Shown: positions 1-6,410, counted from the stretch's first letter. The stretch is DNA of 6,754 bases from Acidobacteriaceae bacterium (GCA_003156615.1 PMHI01000736.1:9698-16451); one strand, 5' to 3'. Notes: generated from the letters alone by a model not told the origin. Numbers and translations: made by a program.

Positions 1-353
1 TCTATTTCGTTTCCCGCCCGCCGGTAGTAAACCGTTCCTTTCTGCGTGTCGTGTTCGTCGACCACCTTCTGATACTGATCCCAGACGAAATCGGCCTGCG
101 CGGTGTGGAAGTCGGCCGCGACAGCGTCCATTTTCTTGAGGACGCACTCCAGAGCGCACGAACCCGAGGAACTCTGCTGCGGCGCCACCGCGAAGCCGCA
201 CACCCAAGCTTGCCAGTGCGGCAGTATCCATCTGCTTTGGAATGCGTCCTCCAGAGCGCACGAACCGGAGGAACTCTGATGCGGCGCCGCCCCGAAGCCG
301 CACATCAGGCTTGCCAGAAACAGCGTCGCAAGAATGCGGCAGAAAGGCTTCAT
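1..353 (-). CDS. LolA-like outer-membrane lipoprotein carrier family protein (3' end beyond window)
   Basis: The frame is open from an ATG at 353 down to base 1, giving 117 residues; the C-terminus lies outside the window. Residues 1-23 form a signal peptide (K2, R6, then a hydrophobic stretch), so the product is exported. Residues from about 71 (VLKKMDAVAADFHTAQADF, then an aromatic strand and KGTVYYRRAGNEI) match the start of the LolA/LolB fold: an amphipathic helix, a 'F-x-A-x-F' strand, then 'G-x-hydrophobic-Y-Y-R'. LolA carries lipoproteins across the periplasm to the outer membrane; LolA-like paralogues may do other envelope work. Unusual: residues 18-35 and 52-69 are near copies, an in-frame duplication of 34 residues between the signal peptide and the LolA-like domain. 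A stop codon four codons upstream (363-365) fixes the ATG as the first possible one; no strong ribosome site precedes it. The gene lies 50 bases after the small membrane-protein gene and is probably cotranscribed. The family call rests on a short N-terminal part only. Confidence 0.6.
   Translation of the reverse strand, partial: MKPFCRILATLFLASLMCGFGAAPHQSSSGSCALEDAFQSRWILPHWQAWVCGFAVAPQQSSSGSCALECVLKKMDAVAADFHTAQADFVWDQYQKVVDEHDTQKGTVYYRRAGNEI
142..318. repeat. Imperfect direct repeat, two copies 101-102 bp apart, inside the LolA-like gene
   Basis: Bases 149-216 and 251-317 are near identical: both contain ccagagcgcacgaacc, gaggaactctg, tgcggcgcc, cgaagccgcaca and gcttgccag in the same order. 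Over the 54 bases coding for residues 18-35 and 52-69 I count 4 mismatches. The offset is 102 bases at one end and 101 at the other, so a one-base indel lies near the edge. The matching core is in frame and repeats CGFGAAPHQSSSGSCALE as CGFAVAPQQSSSGSCALE. The divergence argues against a simple assembly error. Confidence 0.9.
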
Positions 354-403
354 CGGGAACGCTCAATCCACGTTGAAATTGTCATTGCCGGGCCGCACGC
401 TCA

Positions 404-829
404 CTACTCTCTTTTCGCAACAACTTTATAGCTCCGCACATGCCCCTTGCCATCGGTAACCGGCGCGTAAGACACAATCGAGACTTCGCCGGAAATCGGC
501 CTAATGATGCGCAGCAACTGATCCCGCAACGAATGATCGTCTCCCGGAGTGATCGCGCCCGCCGAAATCTGGTAAAGCAGACCGCCCTGCGCATCGGGCG
601 TCACCACCACATCCGTCAGATGCGGATCGCGGAGCACAGGTTTATCGTTGAAGTTGATCACCCTGGGCGACAGGAAGACAAAGATGAGGATCAGCGTGAC
701 CATAATGTCGTAGTGCAGCGTGCCCCGCTCATGCTGCCACAGGATGTAGCTCCGAATTGTGCGCCAGACGCCGTTCATCGGTAGGGAAGGCGCGCCCGCG
801 GCCGTCGTGCTGATGTCCATACTTTGCAA
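404..829 (-). CDS. Unassigned small inner-membrane protein with one transmembrane helix (ExbD/TolR-like topology)
   Basis: I do not recognise a named family. The protein has 141 residues: a cytoplasmic N-terminus (1-38, with R23, R26 and R35), one transmembrane helix at about 40-57 (YDIMVTLILIFVFLSP), then about 80 residues that should face the periplasm, with a 'TPGDDHSLRDQLLRIIRP' helix and a beta-rich end. The helix resembles the ExbD/TolR membrane helix: an Asp at its start (D41), I-F at D+8/+9 and a Pro 14 residues after the Asp (P55). Total length and topology also fit that family, but the usual 'N-V-T-P-L' before the Asp is missing and no ExbB/TolQ gene is adjacent. Start choice: TTG at 829 has GAGGG (835-839) five bases upstream; ATG at 820, three codons further in, is the alternative but is 14 bases from that site. 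Its promoter is at 845-873. The LolA-like gene follows 50 bases downstream, suggesting an envelope role. Confidence 0.7.
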   Translation of the reverse strand: MQSMDISTTAAGAPSLPMNGVWRTIRSYILWQHERGTLHYDIMVTLILIFVFLSPRVINFNDKPVLRDPHLTDVVVTPDAQGGLLYQISAGAITPGDDHSLRDQLLRIIRPISGEVSIVSYAPVTDGKGHVRSYKVVAKRE

Positions 830-844
830 GTTTGCCCTCTTGCA

Positions 845-873
845 AGTCTAGTGACCGCTCCCTTTCTTGGCAA
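845..873 (-). promoter_or_regulatory. Sigma70-type promoter for the small membrane protein and LolA-like gene
   Basis: On the minus strand TTGCCA (868-873, 5 of 6 to consensus) is followed after 17 bases by TAGACT (845-850, 4 of 6). The predicted transcript start is near 838, only about 9 to 18 bases before the candidate start codons (829 TTG, 820 ATG). This implies the two-gene unit is transcribed separately from serS, which lies upstream on the same strand. Confidence 0.5.
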
Positions 874-882
874 TGGTGCTGT

Positions 883-922
883 GGCTTCTATCTCCTGACC
901 TTACAGGTTCAGGCGAGAAGCC
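883..922. terminator. Stem-loop between serS and the next gene, possible Rho-independent-like terminator without U-tract
   Basis: Bases 883-889 (ggcttct) pair perfectly with 916-922 (agaagcc). Inside, cctga (894-898) pairs with tcagg (909-913) and cct (899-901) with agg (905-907), leaving a 3-base loop, one bulged base and a small internal loop. That is about 15 pairs in 40 bases. It lies 33 bases after the serS stop codon, where a terminator would be expected. No T-run follows on the minus strand, so classical intrinsic termination is doubtful. It also sits directly upstream of the -35 box at 868-873 and could act there as an operator or mRNA 3' stabiliser. Confidence 0.45.
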
Positions 923-936
923 AAGGGGCCAGAGCC

Positions 937-964
937 AGAAACTAGAAACTAGAAACTAGAAACT
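937..964. repeat. Heptanucleotide tandem repeat, (AGAAACT)x4
   Basis: Four perfect, uninterrupted copies of agaaact run from 937 to 964. The array covers the serS stop codon (956-958, TAG on the minus strand) and the last two serS codons (Ser-Phe). Each unit contains CTAG at its junction, so on the serS strand the array reads as successive TAGTTTC units, giving stop codons every 7 bases and therefore in all three frames. Confidence 0.95.
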
Positions 965-2248
965 CTTCTTCGTAATCCGCTCGGCCCCAACGTAGGGCCG
1001 CAGCGCCTCGGGAATGACTACGCTCCCGTCGCCCTGCTGGTAGTTCTCCACAATCGCCACCCAGGTCCGACCCACGGCCAACCCGCTTCCGTTCAGCGTG
1101 TGCACGAACTCCGTCTTGTTCTTGCCCTCCGGACGATAACGGATATTCGCCCGCCGCGCCTGGTACGATTCAAAATTCGAGCACGACGAAATCTCGCGAA
1201 ACAATTGCTGCCCCGGCAGCCAGACTTCGATGTCGTACGTCTTTGCCGAAGATGGACCCATGTCGCCCGTACATAACGTCATCGTGCGATAATGCAACCC
1301 GAGCTTTTCGAGGATGGTCTCGGCGTTCCGCGTCAGCTTCTCGTGTTCTTCATAGGAATTCTCCGGCCGGGTAAACTTCACCAACTCCACCTTCTGAAAC
1401 TGATGTTGGCGGATGATACCGCGCACGTCTTTGCCGTAAGAACCGGCTTCGCTGCGAAAGCACGGAGTGTAGGCGGTGAGGGAAATCGGCAACCGTGCCG
1501 CGTCGAGAATTTCGTCGCGGTAAAGATTCGTGACCGGAACCTCGGCCGTGGGAATCAGCCAGAGATCCTTTTCGCCGTGAGGCACTCGAAAAGAATCGGC
1601 GGCGAACTTCGGCAGTTGTCCCGTACCATACATCGACTCGGAATTCACCAGGTACGGAGGCAGTACTTCGGTATATCCATGCTCACGCGTGTGCAGATCG
1701 AGCATGAAGTTCGCGAGTGCGCGCTCGAGCTTAGCGCCGAGATCCCAGTAAACAGCGAAGCGCGCGCCCGTGAGCTTAACCGCACGTTCCAGGTCCAGCA
1801 CGCCCAATTCTGCGCCCAGATCCCAATGCGGCTTGGGAGTGAAATCAAACTGCGGCGGCGAGCCCCAGCGGCGGACTTCAAGATTCTCCTCCGCACTCTG
1901 CCCTACCGGGACGCTCGCATGCGGCAGGTTGGGAATTCCGGCAAGAATGTCCCGCAGGCGGGCATCGAGATCGGCGGCCATCTTTTCCCGCGTTTGAATC
2001 TGCTCCCGCAGGTCTTTGGTTTCGGCGATGGCAGCCGTGGCATCCTGGCCGCTCTTTTTCAGTTGGTTAATGTCTTCGGAGGCCTTATTCCGCCGCGCCT
2101 TCATGGTTTCAGCTTCGGTAATGGCCTGGCGGCGCTGGGTGTCCACGTCGCGGAAGTCTCTGAGCACAGCAGCCGGATCCGCTCCGCGCTGGCGCAGCAT
2201 TTCCTCCACCCGGGGCAGATTGTCGCGAACAAAGCTCAATTCAAGCAT
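956..2248 (-). CDS. serS: Seryl-tRNA synthetase, class II
   Basis: This cytoplasmic enzyme charges tRNA-Ser (and tRNA-Sec where present) with serine through a seryl-adenylate. It has 430 residues, the normal length for bacterial SerRS. Residues 1 to about 105 are the charged, Ala/Glu/Lys-rich helical arm that grips the long variable arm of tRNA-Ser. The class II core follows: motif 1 around 194-214 (EVLPPYLVN, then GTGQLPKF), the serine-binding TAE loop at 234-236 ([10 protein letters not shown]), motif 2 at 264-288 (FRSEAGS...[12 protein letters not shown]), and motif 3 at 386-403 (NGSGLAVGR then ENYQ), whose Arg contacts ATP. All expected signature residues are present. Start: ATG at 2248, giving the typical [11 protein letters not shown]-terminus; only a weak ribosome site precedes it. 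The gene is divergent from the phosphatase gene with 100 bases between the two starts. The last two codons lie within a heptanucleotide tandem repeat, so the extreme C-terminus may have been shaped by it. Confidence 0.98.
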   Translation of the reverse strand: MLELSFVRDNLPRVEEMLRQRGADPAAVLRDFRDVDTQRRQAITEAETMKARRNKASEDINQLKKSGQDATAAIAETKDLREQIQTREKMAADLDARLRDILAGIPNLPHASVPVGQSAEENLEVRRWGSPPQFDFTPKPHWDLGAELGVLDLERAVKLTGARFAVYWDLGAKLERALANFMLDLHTREHGYTEVLPPYLVNSESMYGTGQLPKFAADSFRVPHGEKDLWLIPTAEVPVTNLYRDEILDAARLPISLTAYTPCFRSEAGSYGKDVRGIIRQHQFQKVELVKFTRPENSYEEHEKLTRNAETILEKLGLHYRTMTLCTGDMGPSSAKTYDIEVWLPGQQLFREISSCSNFESYQARRANIRYRPEGKNKTEFVHTLNGSGLAVGRTWVAIVENYQQGDGSVVIPEALRPYVGAERITKKSF

Positions 2249-2348
2249 GGGAACTAACTACTTTATCGGAAACCGGGCGGGGAATGCACGTCAGACGGCC
2301 TGCGCGAGCTTTCGCCGAGGCCGGCCGACTGTGTACACTACTTTCGCG

Positions 2349-4025
2349 ATGAGATTCCTCCCCCGCTCCATGGCAGCGCGCCGGTGTCTTCTGGTTATGG
2401 TCATCGCTGTCTGCATCCTGACCTCGATCCCAACCGGCTTCGCCTCCGCCTACAACGCCCATCCCAAGCTGGTCGTGGTGATTATCATCGACCAATTTCG
2501 CGGCGACTATCTGGAGCGCTACCACGATCAGTTCGGCGAAGGCGGATTCCGCCTCTTCCTCGACCATGGCGCGAATTTCACCGACTGTAACTACGACTAT
2601 GCCAACACCCGCACCGCCTCCGGACACGCCACGCTGTTCACCGGCGCCTACAGCAACCGTCACGGCATCGTGGCGAACGAGTGGTGGGACCCTAAGAAAA
2701 AGCACATGGTCACGGCGGTCGAAGACGACGACACCAAACTCGTAGGCGTACCCGGAGAGAAAAGCGGTGCGTCGCCGCACAACCTGCTCGCTGATACGCT
2801 CGGCGACGAGCTCAAACTGGCTACCAAAGGACAGGCGCGAGTGTTCAGTCTTTCCTTAAAGGATCGTGCCGCCGTTCTGCCCGGCGGCTTCGCAGCCGAC
2901 GCCGCTTACTGGGTCGACCCGAAGACCGGCGCGTGGATTACGTCCACTTACTATCGCCCCGACTTGCCCCCATGGGCGCAGGAGTTCAACACCAGCAATC
3001 GGGCGGCAAAATACTGGGACCGCGATTGGGAGAGCAACGGAGAAGTTTTGCGCTCGACCGCGCATCGCAAGAGCAAGAACGGTTCCGACGCGGGTTTCTA
3101 CGAGGTCGTAGGTTCCACGCCCTTCGCCGACGAGTACGAATTGGAGTTCGCCAAGGAGCTAGTCACCTACGAGAATCTCGGTGCTGGAACGGCTACTGAC
3201 TTCCTTGCCATCGGCCTTTCGGCCAACGACATTCTCGGCCACCAGGTCGGGCCCGATTCGCCGGAAATGGCTGCCATGGCGCTCGCGCTCGATCATGAAC
3301 TCGCCGACTTCTTCAATTTCCTCGGCCATCGAGTGGGTCTGGCAAACACATGGATCGCGATCTCCGCCGATCACGGCATCTCCGCCTTGCCCGACGCGGC
3401 GAAGAAGCTCCGCATCCCCGCCGCCAACCTGGACGTCGGCAAACTCGCAGCGCAAATCAATGCGGCCCTGGCAGCAAAGTTTTCCCCCGGTCACGCCGCT
3501 TCCTACATCAAGCTTGACTACCCGGTTGCCTGGCTCGACCAGGACGCTTTCGCCACGGTTCACATAAAAGAGCACGATGCCGAAATTGCTGTGGGCGAGG
3601 CGATGAAACAAGCCGGTCTGCGCGACTACTTTACTAAGTCGCAACTCGCAGAAGGCGCAGTCCCGGCCAACGCTCTCGGCAAAGAGTTTCTGAACAGCTA
3701 TTCGCCGGAAGGCGGCTGGTATGTGATGGGAGTGCCCCAAATCTACACGGTAGGTTTGACCGAAGGCACGGACCACGCCTCGCCCTATACCTACGACACC
3801 CACGTCGCTCTGGCTTTCTACGGACTGCCATTTCGTCCCGGAACCTATCGCACCCACGCCGAACCCGTAGATCTGGCGGTCACCTTGGCATCGCTGCTCG
3901 GCATCAATGCTCCCACTCACGCCGTGGGACGTGTGCTCACCGAAGCACTTGCCCCTTCGCATCGCGCAGAAAACCCAGTGGGGCTACTTAATGCGGGGCC
4001 GCCTGATGAAGGGGCGCCGCAGTGA
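2349..4025 (+). CDS. Secreted alkaline phosphatase, PafA-like (type I phosphodiesterase/nucleotide pyrophosphatase superfamily)
   Basis: A 558-residue exported zinc-dependent phosphomonoesterase of the alkaline phosphatase superfamily. Residues 1-34 are a signal peptide (R11-R12, hydrophobic 13-27, cleavage likely after F-A-S-A34). The two-metal site looks complete by analogy with PafA: D48 (VVVIIIDQF), nucleophile T89 (TRTASGHATLFTG), D294 and H298 (DILGH), D341-H342 (ISADHG) and H485 (SPYTYDTHVALAFYG). N110 and the K171/R173 pair (SLKDRAAV) correspond to PafA residues that hold the phosphate and favour monoesters over diesters. It probably frees phosphate from organic esters in the periplasm or outside. 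Start: the frame is open further upstream to 2016, but only antisense to serS; ATG 2349 gives a proper signal peptide, and in-frame ATG 2370 is an alternative. Neither has a ribosome site; a TACACT box at 2334-2339 would start a nearly leaderless mRNA. The stop overlaps the pyrD start. Exact substrate is not decided by sequence. Confidence 0.92.
   Translation: MRFLPRSMAARRCLLVMVIAVCILTSIPTGFASAYNAHPKLVVVIIIDQFRGDYLERYHDQFGEGGFRLFLDHGANFTDCNYDYANTRTASGHATLFTGAYSNRHGIVANEWWDPKKKHMVTAVEDDDTKLVGVPGEKSGASPHNLLADTLGDELKLATKGQARVFSLSLKDRAAVLPGGFAADAAYWVDPKTGAWITSTYYRPDLPPWAQEFNTSNRAAKYWDRDWESNGEVLRSTAHRKSKNGSDAGFYEVVGSTPFADEYELEFAKELVTYENLGAGTATDFLAIGLSANDILGHQVGPDSPEMAAMALALDHELADFFNFLGHRVGLANTWIAISADHGISALPDAAKKLRIPAANLDVGKLAAQINAALAAKFSPGHAASYIKLDYPVAWLDQDAFATVHIKEHDAEIAVGEAMKQAGLRDYFTKSQLAEGAVPANALGKEFLNSYSPEGGWYVMGVPQIYTVGLTEGTDHASPYTYDTHVALAFYGLPFRPGTYRTHAEPVDLAVTLASLLGINAPTHAVGRVLTEALAPSHRAENPVGLLNAGPPDEGAPQ
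4009..4014 (+). promoter_or_regulatory. Ribosome binding site of pyrD inside the phosphatase gene
   Basis: AAGGGG ends 7 bases before the GTG at 4022. It supports the GTG start, which overlaps the phosphatase TGA (GTGA, 4022-4025), and so suggests translational coupling of the two genes. Confidence 0.7.
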
Positions 4026-4972
4026 CCTCCTCCTCCGAAGCCGGCGGCAAGTCTCCCTTGGATCTCAGCGTGAGCGTCGCCGGCGTTCTACTCAAGAACC
4101 CCATCATTGCAGCCAGCGGGACCTTTGGCTATGGCGTCGAGTTCGAGGATGTAGTTCACCTCACCAAGCTGGGTGGATTCGTCGTGAAAGGCCTCTCCCG
4201 GGAGCCAATGATTGGCAATCCGCCGCCGCGGCTGTGGGAAACCGCTGCGGGCATGCTCAACTCCATCGGCCTGCAGAACATCGGGGCTTCGGCATTTCTA
4301 GCAGAGAAGCTGCCCAAACTCCAGCGCATGAAGAATATCGTGGTGCTAGCCAACGTGTTCGGCAATACCCGCGAAGACTACGAAAGAACCATCGAGATTC
4401 TCAACGATGGCGAAGGCATTGCCGCTTATGAACTGAACGTTTCCTGCCCCAACACAAGCGAGGGCGGGCTGCAATTCGGCAGCGATCCGCGCTTCCTCGA
4501 GGAAGTGGTGACCAGCGCCAAACGCGTCGCGCTCCGGCCACTGATCGTCAAGCTTTCTCCCAACGTGACCAGCATTGCGCAGATGGCCCACATCGCCGAG
4601 GAATCGGGCGCCGACGCCATCTCGCTGGTCAATACTTTCGTCGCCATGGCCATCGACGCCGACACGCGCAAGCCGCGCATCGCCAATGTCACCGCCGGAC
4701 TCTCTGGCCCGGCCATCAAACCCATTGCCCTGCGTATGGTCTACGATGCCGCACACGCCGTGAAGATTCCCGTGATCGGCATAGGGGGCATCTCAACCGC
4801 GGCCGATGTCGTGGAATTCATGCTCGCGGGCGCAACCGCCGTACAGATCGGAACGGCCAGCTATTGGGATCCCTGCGCCACCGAGAAGATCGTCGACGAA
4901 CTCGAGCGCTGGTGCCAGGACCGTAGCGTAACCCGCCTGGCCGACCTGACCGGTGGCCTGATCATTGAGTAG
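4022..4972 (+). CDS. pyrD: Dihydroorotate dehydrogenase, class 1B catalytic subunit
   Basis: This FMN enzyme oxidises dihydroorotate to orotate in de novo pyrimidine synthesis. Class 1B enzymes form a heterotetramer with the iron-sulfur/FAD subunit PyrK and use NAD+. The 316 residues match the usual length of about 300-315. Seen in sequence: N-terminal NPIIAASGTFGYG (26-38), a FMN-site Lys in VVKG (K56), the active-site loop with catalytic Cys C142 (NVSCPNTSEGG, 139-149), K177 in KLSPN, substrate-binding N204 in SLVNT, and the FMN phosphate loops GIGGI (253-257) and QIGTA (275-279). Catalytic Cys instead of Ser, no membrane-targeting N-terminus and the 'SPNVTSI' stretch mark class 1 and favour 1B over 1A. 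The start is GTG, overlapping the phosphatase stop, with AAGGGG 7 bases upstream. No pyrK is in the window, which is unusual because they are often adjacent; it must be elsewhere if the class is right. No clear terminator hairpin follows, only a short T-rich stretch. Confidence 0.96.
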   Translation: MTSSSEAGGKSPLDLSVSVAGVLLKNPIIAASGTFGYGVEFEDVVHLTKLGGFVVKGLSREPMIGNPPPRLWETAAGMLNSIGLQNIGASAFLAEKLPKLQRMKNIVVLANVFGNTREDYERTIEILNDGEGIAAYELNVSCPNTSEGGLQFGSDPRFLEEVVTSAKRVALRPLIVKLSPNVTSIAQMAHIAEESGADAISLVNTFVAMAIDADTRKPRIANVTAGLSGPAIKPIALRMVYDAAHAVKIPVIGIGGISTAADVVEFMLAGATAVQIGTASYWDPCATEKIVDELERWCQDRSVTRLADLTGGLIIE

Positions 4973-5024
4973 TTTTATTATCGGTTCCTGCTTCGAGGCT
5001 CTGGCTTAGCTGGGAACTGGCAAC

Positions 5025-6335
5025 CTAGTGCCCGCGCGCGTACCAGATCGAACCTGGAGACCTGTAATTGCTGCCTTCTCCCCACACCACATGCGTGGTG
5101 CCAAGGTTATCGATGCCGATGGAAAACAAGTTGCCAAATGGGAAGAGGAAACCGTTGGGCAGGATGTAATCGTATCCGCGCACGGGGCCGGAGAGTTGCG
5201 ATTCCGGCGACCAGGTCGCCCCGCCGTTGGTGGAAGCTCGGTAGAAGGTATTCCAAAGAGGATGGTTTTGCGGATCCATTTCTCTGGTGTCCATCCATGC
5301 GATGCGGACGTCGCCGGCAGTGCCGGCGGCGATGGCCGGGAAGCAGTGCTCCGCGCCAAACGGGGCGTTTGAGACGTCAACCTTGGCGGACCAGTTTTCC
5401 CCTTCGTTCGTCGACGAGGAGAAGTAGATGCGCTGGGGTCCGCCTGTGACCTTGCCGGAGTTCCAGACGGCATAGACGATTCCGGCGTCATCGGAAGCCA
5501 GAGCCATTTGGGAGGCCAGAAAGCCAGCGGAACAGTCCTCGGCCGAGCAACCCGGCGCCGCTCTGGAAACGTCAATCGGCGTCGTACTCCAGTTTCGGCC
5601 GCCATCGGCGGATCGGCTTACAAACACCCCCACCGGTCGCGTGAGAATATTCGTTCGCGGATAGGCCGTCCAGGAAAAATAGACGTTGCCGACAGGATCT
5701 ACAGTAGCCCCTGCAGCCAGTGACCAGCCCGGCCCGGCACCAGGATTCAGTACAGCGGAAGAAAAATTCTGCGCGTAATCATGCGACCCGGCCACCGCGA
5801 GCGTCTCATCGTGGTTAAAGCTCACGTAGACATTCGGGCCGCGAACGGCCAGCACCGGTTTGTCGATGACGACTTCTGGAGAATGTTCGGCGATGGCAAA
5901 ATACCAGGAGCGGCCAAAATCCTGCGACCGCCCCACGATGACGTCGTGCGCGCCCTGCAACCACGATGCGTATAGAGTTTGTCGGTCAACCGGGTCGACC
6001 TTGATCTGGGCATCAAACTGGCCAGTCGAAGAAGTCGAAAGAGCACGCGGTGCTTGCCACGACAATCCGTTGTCATTGCTGACCACGATCGCCATCGTAG
6101 GCGCGGTACATGCAGGGCAGTCGGTTACCAGGCCATACTGGGGAAAAAGAATATAGATGTGACCGCGGCCGTCCGTCGCCATCGCGGGCTCCCACTGATC
6201 CCCGGTCGTGTAGCCGACGCGTTGTTGGGGAGTGAAGTTCGGAACGGCCAGCGCCGCCGGCGCGGTCCCGAGCGCCATAAGCAGACAGAGGGCAAACTTC
6301 AGCCCACTCCGAGCGCGGCTGGATCCTGAAACCAC
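5025..6335 (-). CDS. Secreted Asp-box (BNR) beta-propeller, sialidase-like fold, function unknown
   Basis: A 436-residue exported protein with five Asp boxes (S-x-D/N-x-G-x-x-W): SNDNGLSW (86-93), SQDFGRSW (137-144), SADGGRNW (242-249), STNEGENW (308-315) and STNGGATW (368-375). Together with blade strands such as VRIAWMDTR (343-351) they indicate a six-bladed sialidase-type propeller filling the whole mature chain. Residues 1-30 are a signal peptide (R8, R10, K13, hydrophobic core, A-L-A30 cleavage site). Cysteines include C73/C76 (CPAC), C263, C268 and C331, possibly disulfides in the periplasm or outside. I see no FRIP motif nor a clear catalytic Arg triad, so sialidase activity should not be assumed; Asp-box propellers also act as other glycosidases or binding modules. 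Start: GTG 6335 is preferred because AGGAG sits 6 bases upstream; the frame extends to a GTG at 6377, but that start lies before the likely transcript start and adds a charged, Cys-containing tail. It is convergent with pyrD and divergent from msrA. Confidence 0.85.
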   Translation of the reverse strand: MVSGSSRARSGLKFALCLLMALGTAPAALAVPNFTPQQRVGYTTGDQWEPAMATDGRGHIYILFPQYGLVTDCPACTAPTMAIVVSNDNGLSWQAPRALSTSSTGQFDAQIKVDPVDRQTLYASWLQGAHDVIVGRSQDFGRSWYFAIAEHSPEVVIDKPVLAVRGPNVYVSFNHDETLAVAGSHDYAQNFSSAVLNPGAGPGWSLAAGATVDPVGNVYFSWTAYPRTNILTRPVGVFVSRSADGGRNWSTTPIDVSRAAPGCSAEDCSAGFLASQMALASDDAGIVYAVWNSGKVTGGPQRIYFSSSTNEGENWSAKVDVSNAPFGAEHCFPAIAAGTAGDVRIAWMDTREMDPQNHPLWNTFYRASTNGGATWSPESQLSGPVRGYDYILPNGFLFPFGNLFSIGIDNLGTTHVVWGEGSNYRSPGSIWYARGH

Positions 6336-6341
6336 AGACTT

Positions 6342-6346
6342 CTCCT
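6342..6346 (-). promoter_or_regulatory. Ribosome binding site deciding the beta-propeller start
   Basis: AGGAG on the minus strand ends 6 bases before GTG 6335. The more distant in-frame GTG at 6377 has only AGGA within the presumed -10 region, so 6335 is the better start. Confidence 0.65.
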
Positions 6347-6379
6347 GGGGACAACGATTGCGACAACCTTGCCGCACAC

Positions 6380-6407
6380 TTTATCCTGAATCCTTCCCCA
6401 GCGTCAA
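6380..6407 (-). promoter_or_regulatory. Promoter candidate for the beta-propeller gene
   Basis: On the minus strand TTGACG (6402-6407, 5 of 6 to the -35 consensus) is followed after 16 bases by GATAAA (6380-6385), or after 18 by TAAAGT (6378-6383). The transcript would start near 6373, about 38 bases before the GTG at 6335. The -35 is one arm of a GTCAA-N5-TTGAC inverted repeat (6403-6417) whose other arm belongs to the first iteron. Confidence 0.4.
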
Positions 6408-6410
6408 TTG

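Noticed and set aside
142..318. CRISPR-like or mobile-element reading of the repeat in the LolA-like gene
   Set aside because: There are only two copies, they code in frame for similar protein segments, and no inverted ends or cas genes are present.
51..431. A 126-codon plus-strand frame at the left edge
   Set aside because: The opposite strand has a signal peptide and a LolA-like domain in an open frame; the plus-strand frame only shows the same internal repeat as Arg/His-rich text.
1292..2257. A 321-codon open frame on the plus strand opposite serS
   Set aside because: serS carries all class II motifs in the other strand. The antisense product has no recognisable domain, and long antisense frames are expected in GC-rich coding DNA.
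2016..2348. N-terminal extension of the phosphatase frame
   Set aside because: The extension is antisense to the 5' part of serS and would bury the signal peptide inside the protein.
3159..3962. A 267-codon open frame on the minus strand opposite the phosphatase gene
   Set aside because: It mirrors conserved active-site codons of the phosphatase (D294-H298, D341-H342, H485) and has no features of its own.
4973..5024. Bidirectional terminator in the convergent gap between pyrD and the propeller gene
   Set aside because: I found no stem of more than a few pairs; only a short T-rich stretch follows the pyrD stop.
6336..6377. Longer start (GTG 6377) for the beta-propeller protein
   Set aside because: It would lie at or before the predicted transcript start, has a poorer ribosome site, and places a 14-residue Cys/Arg tail before the signal peptide.
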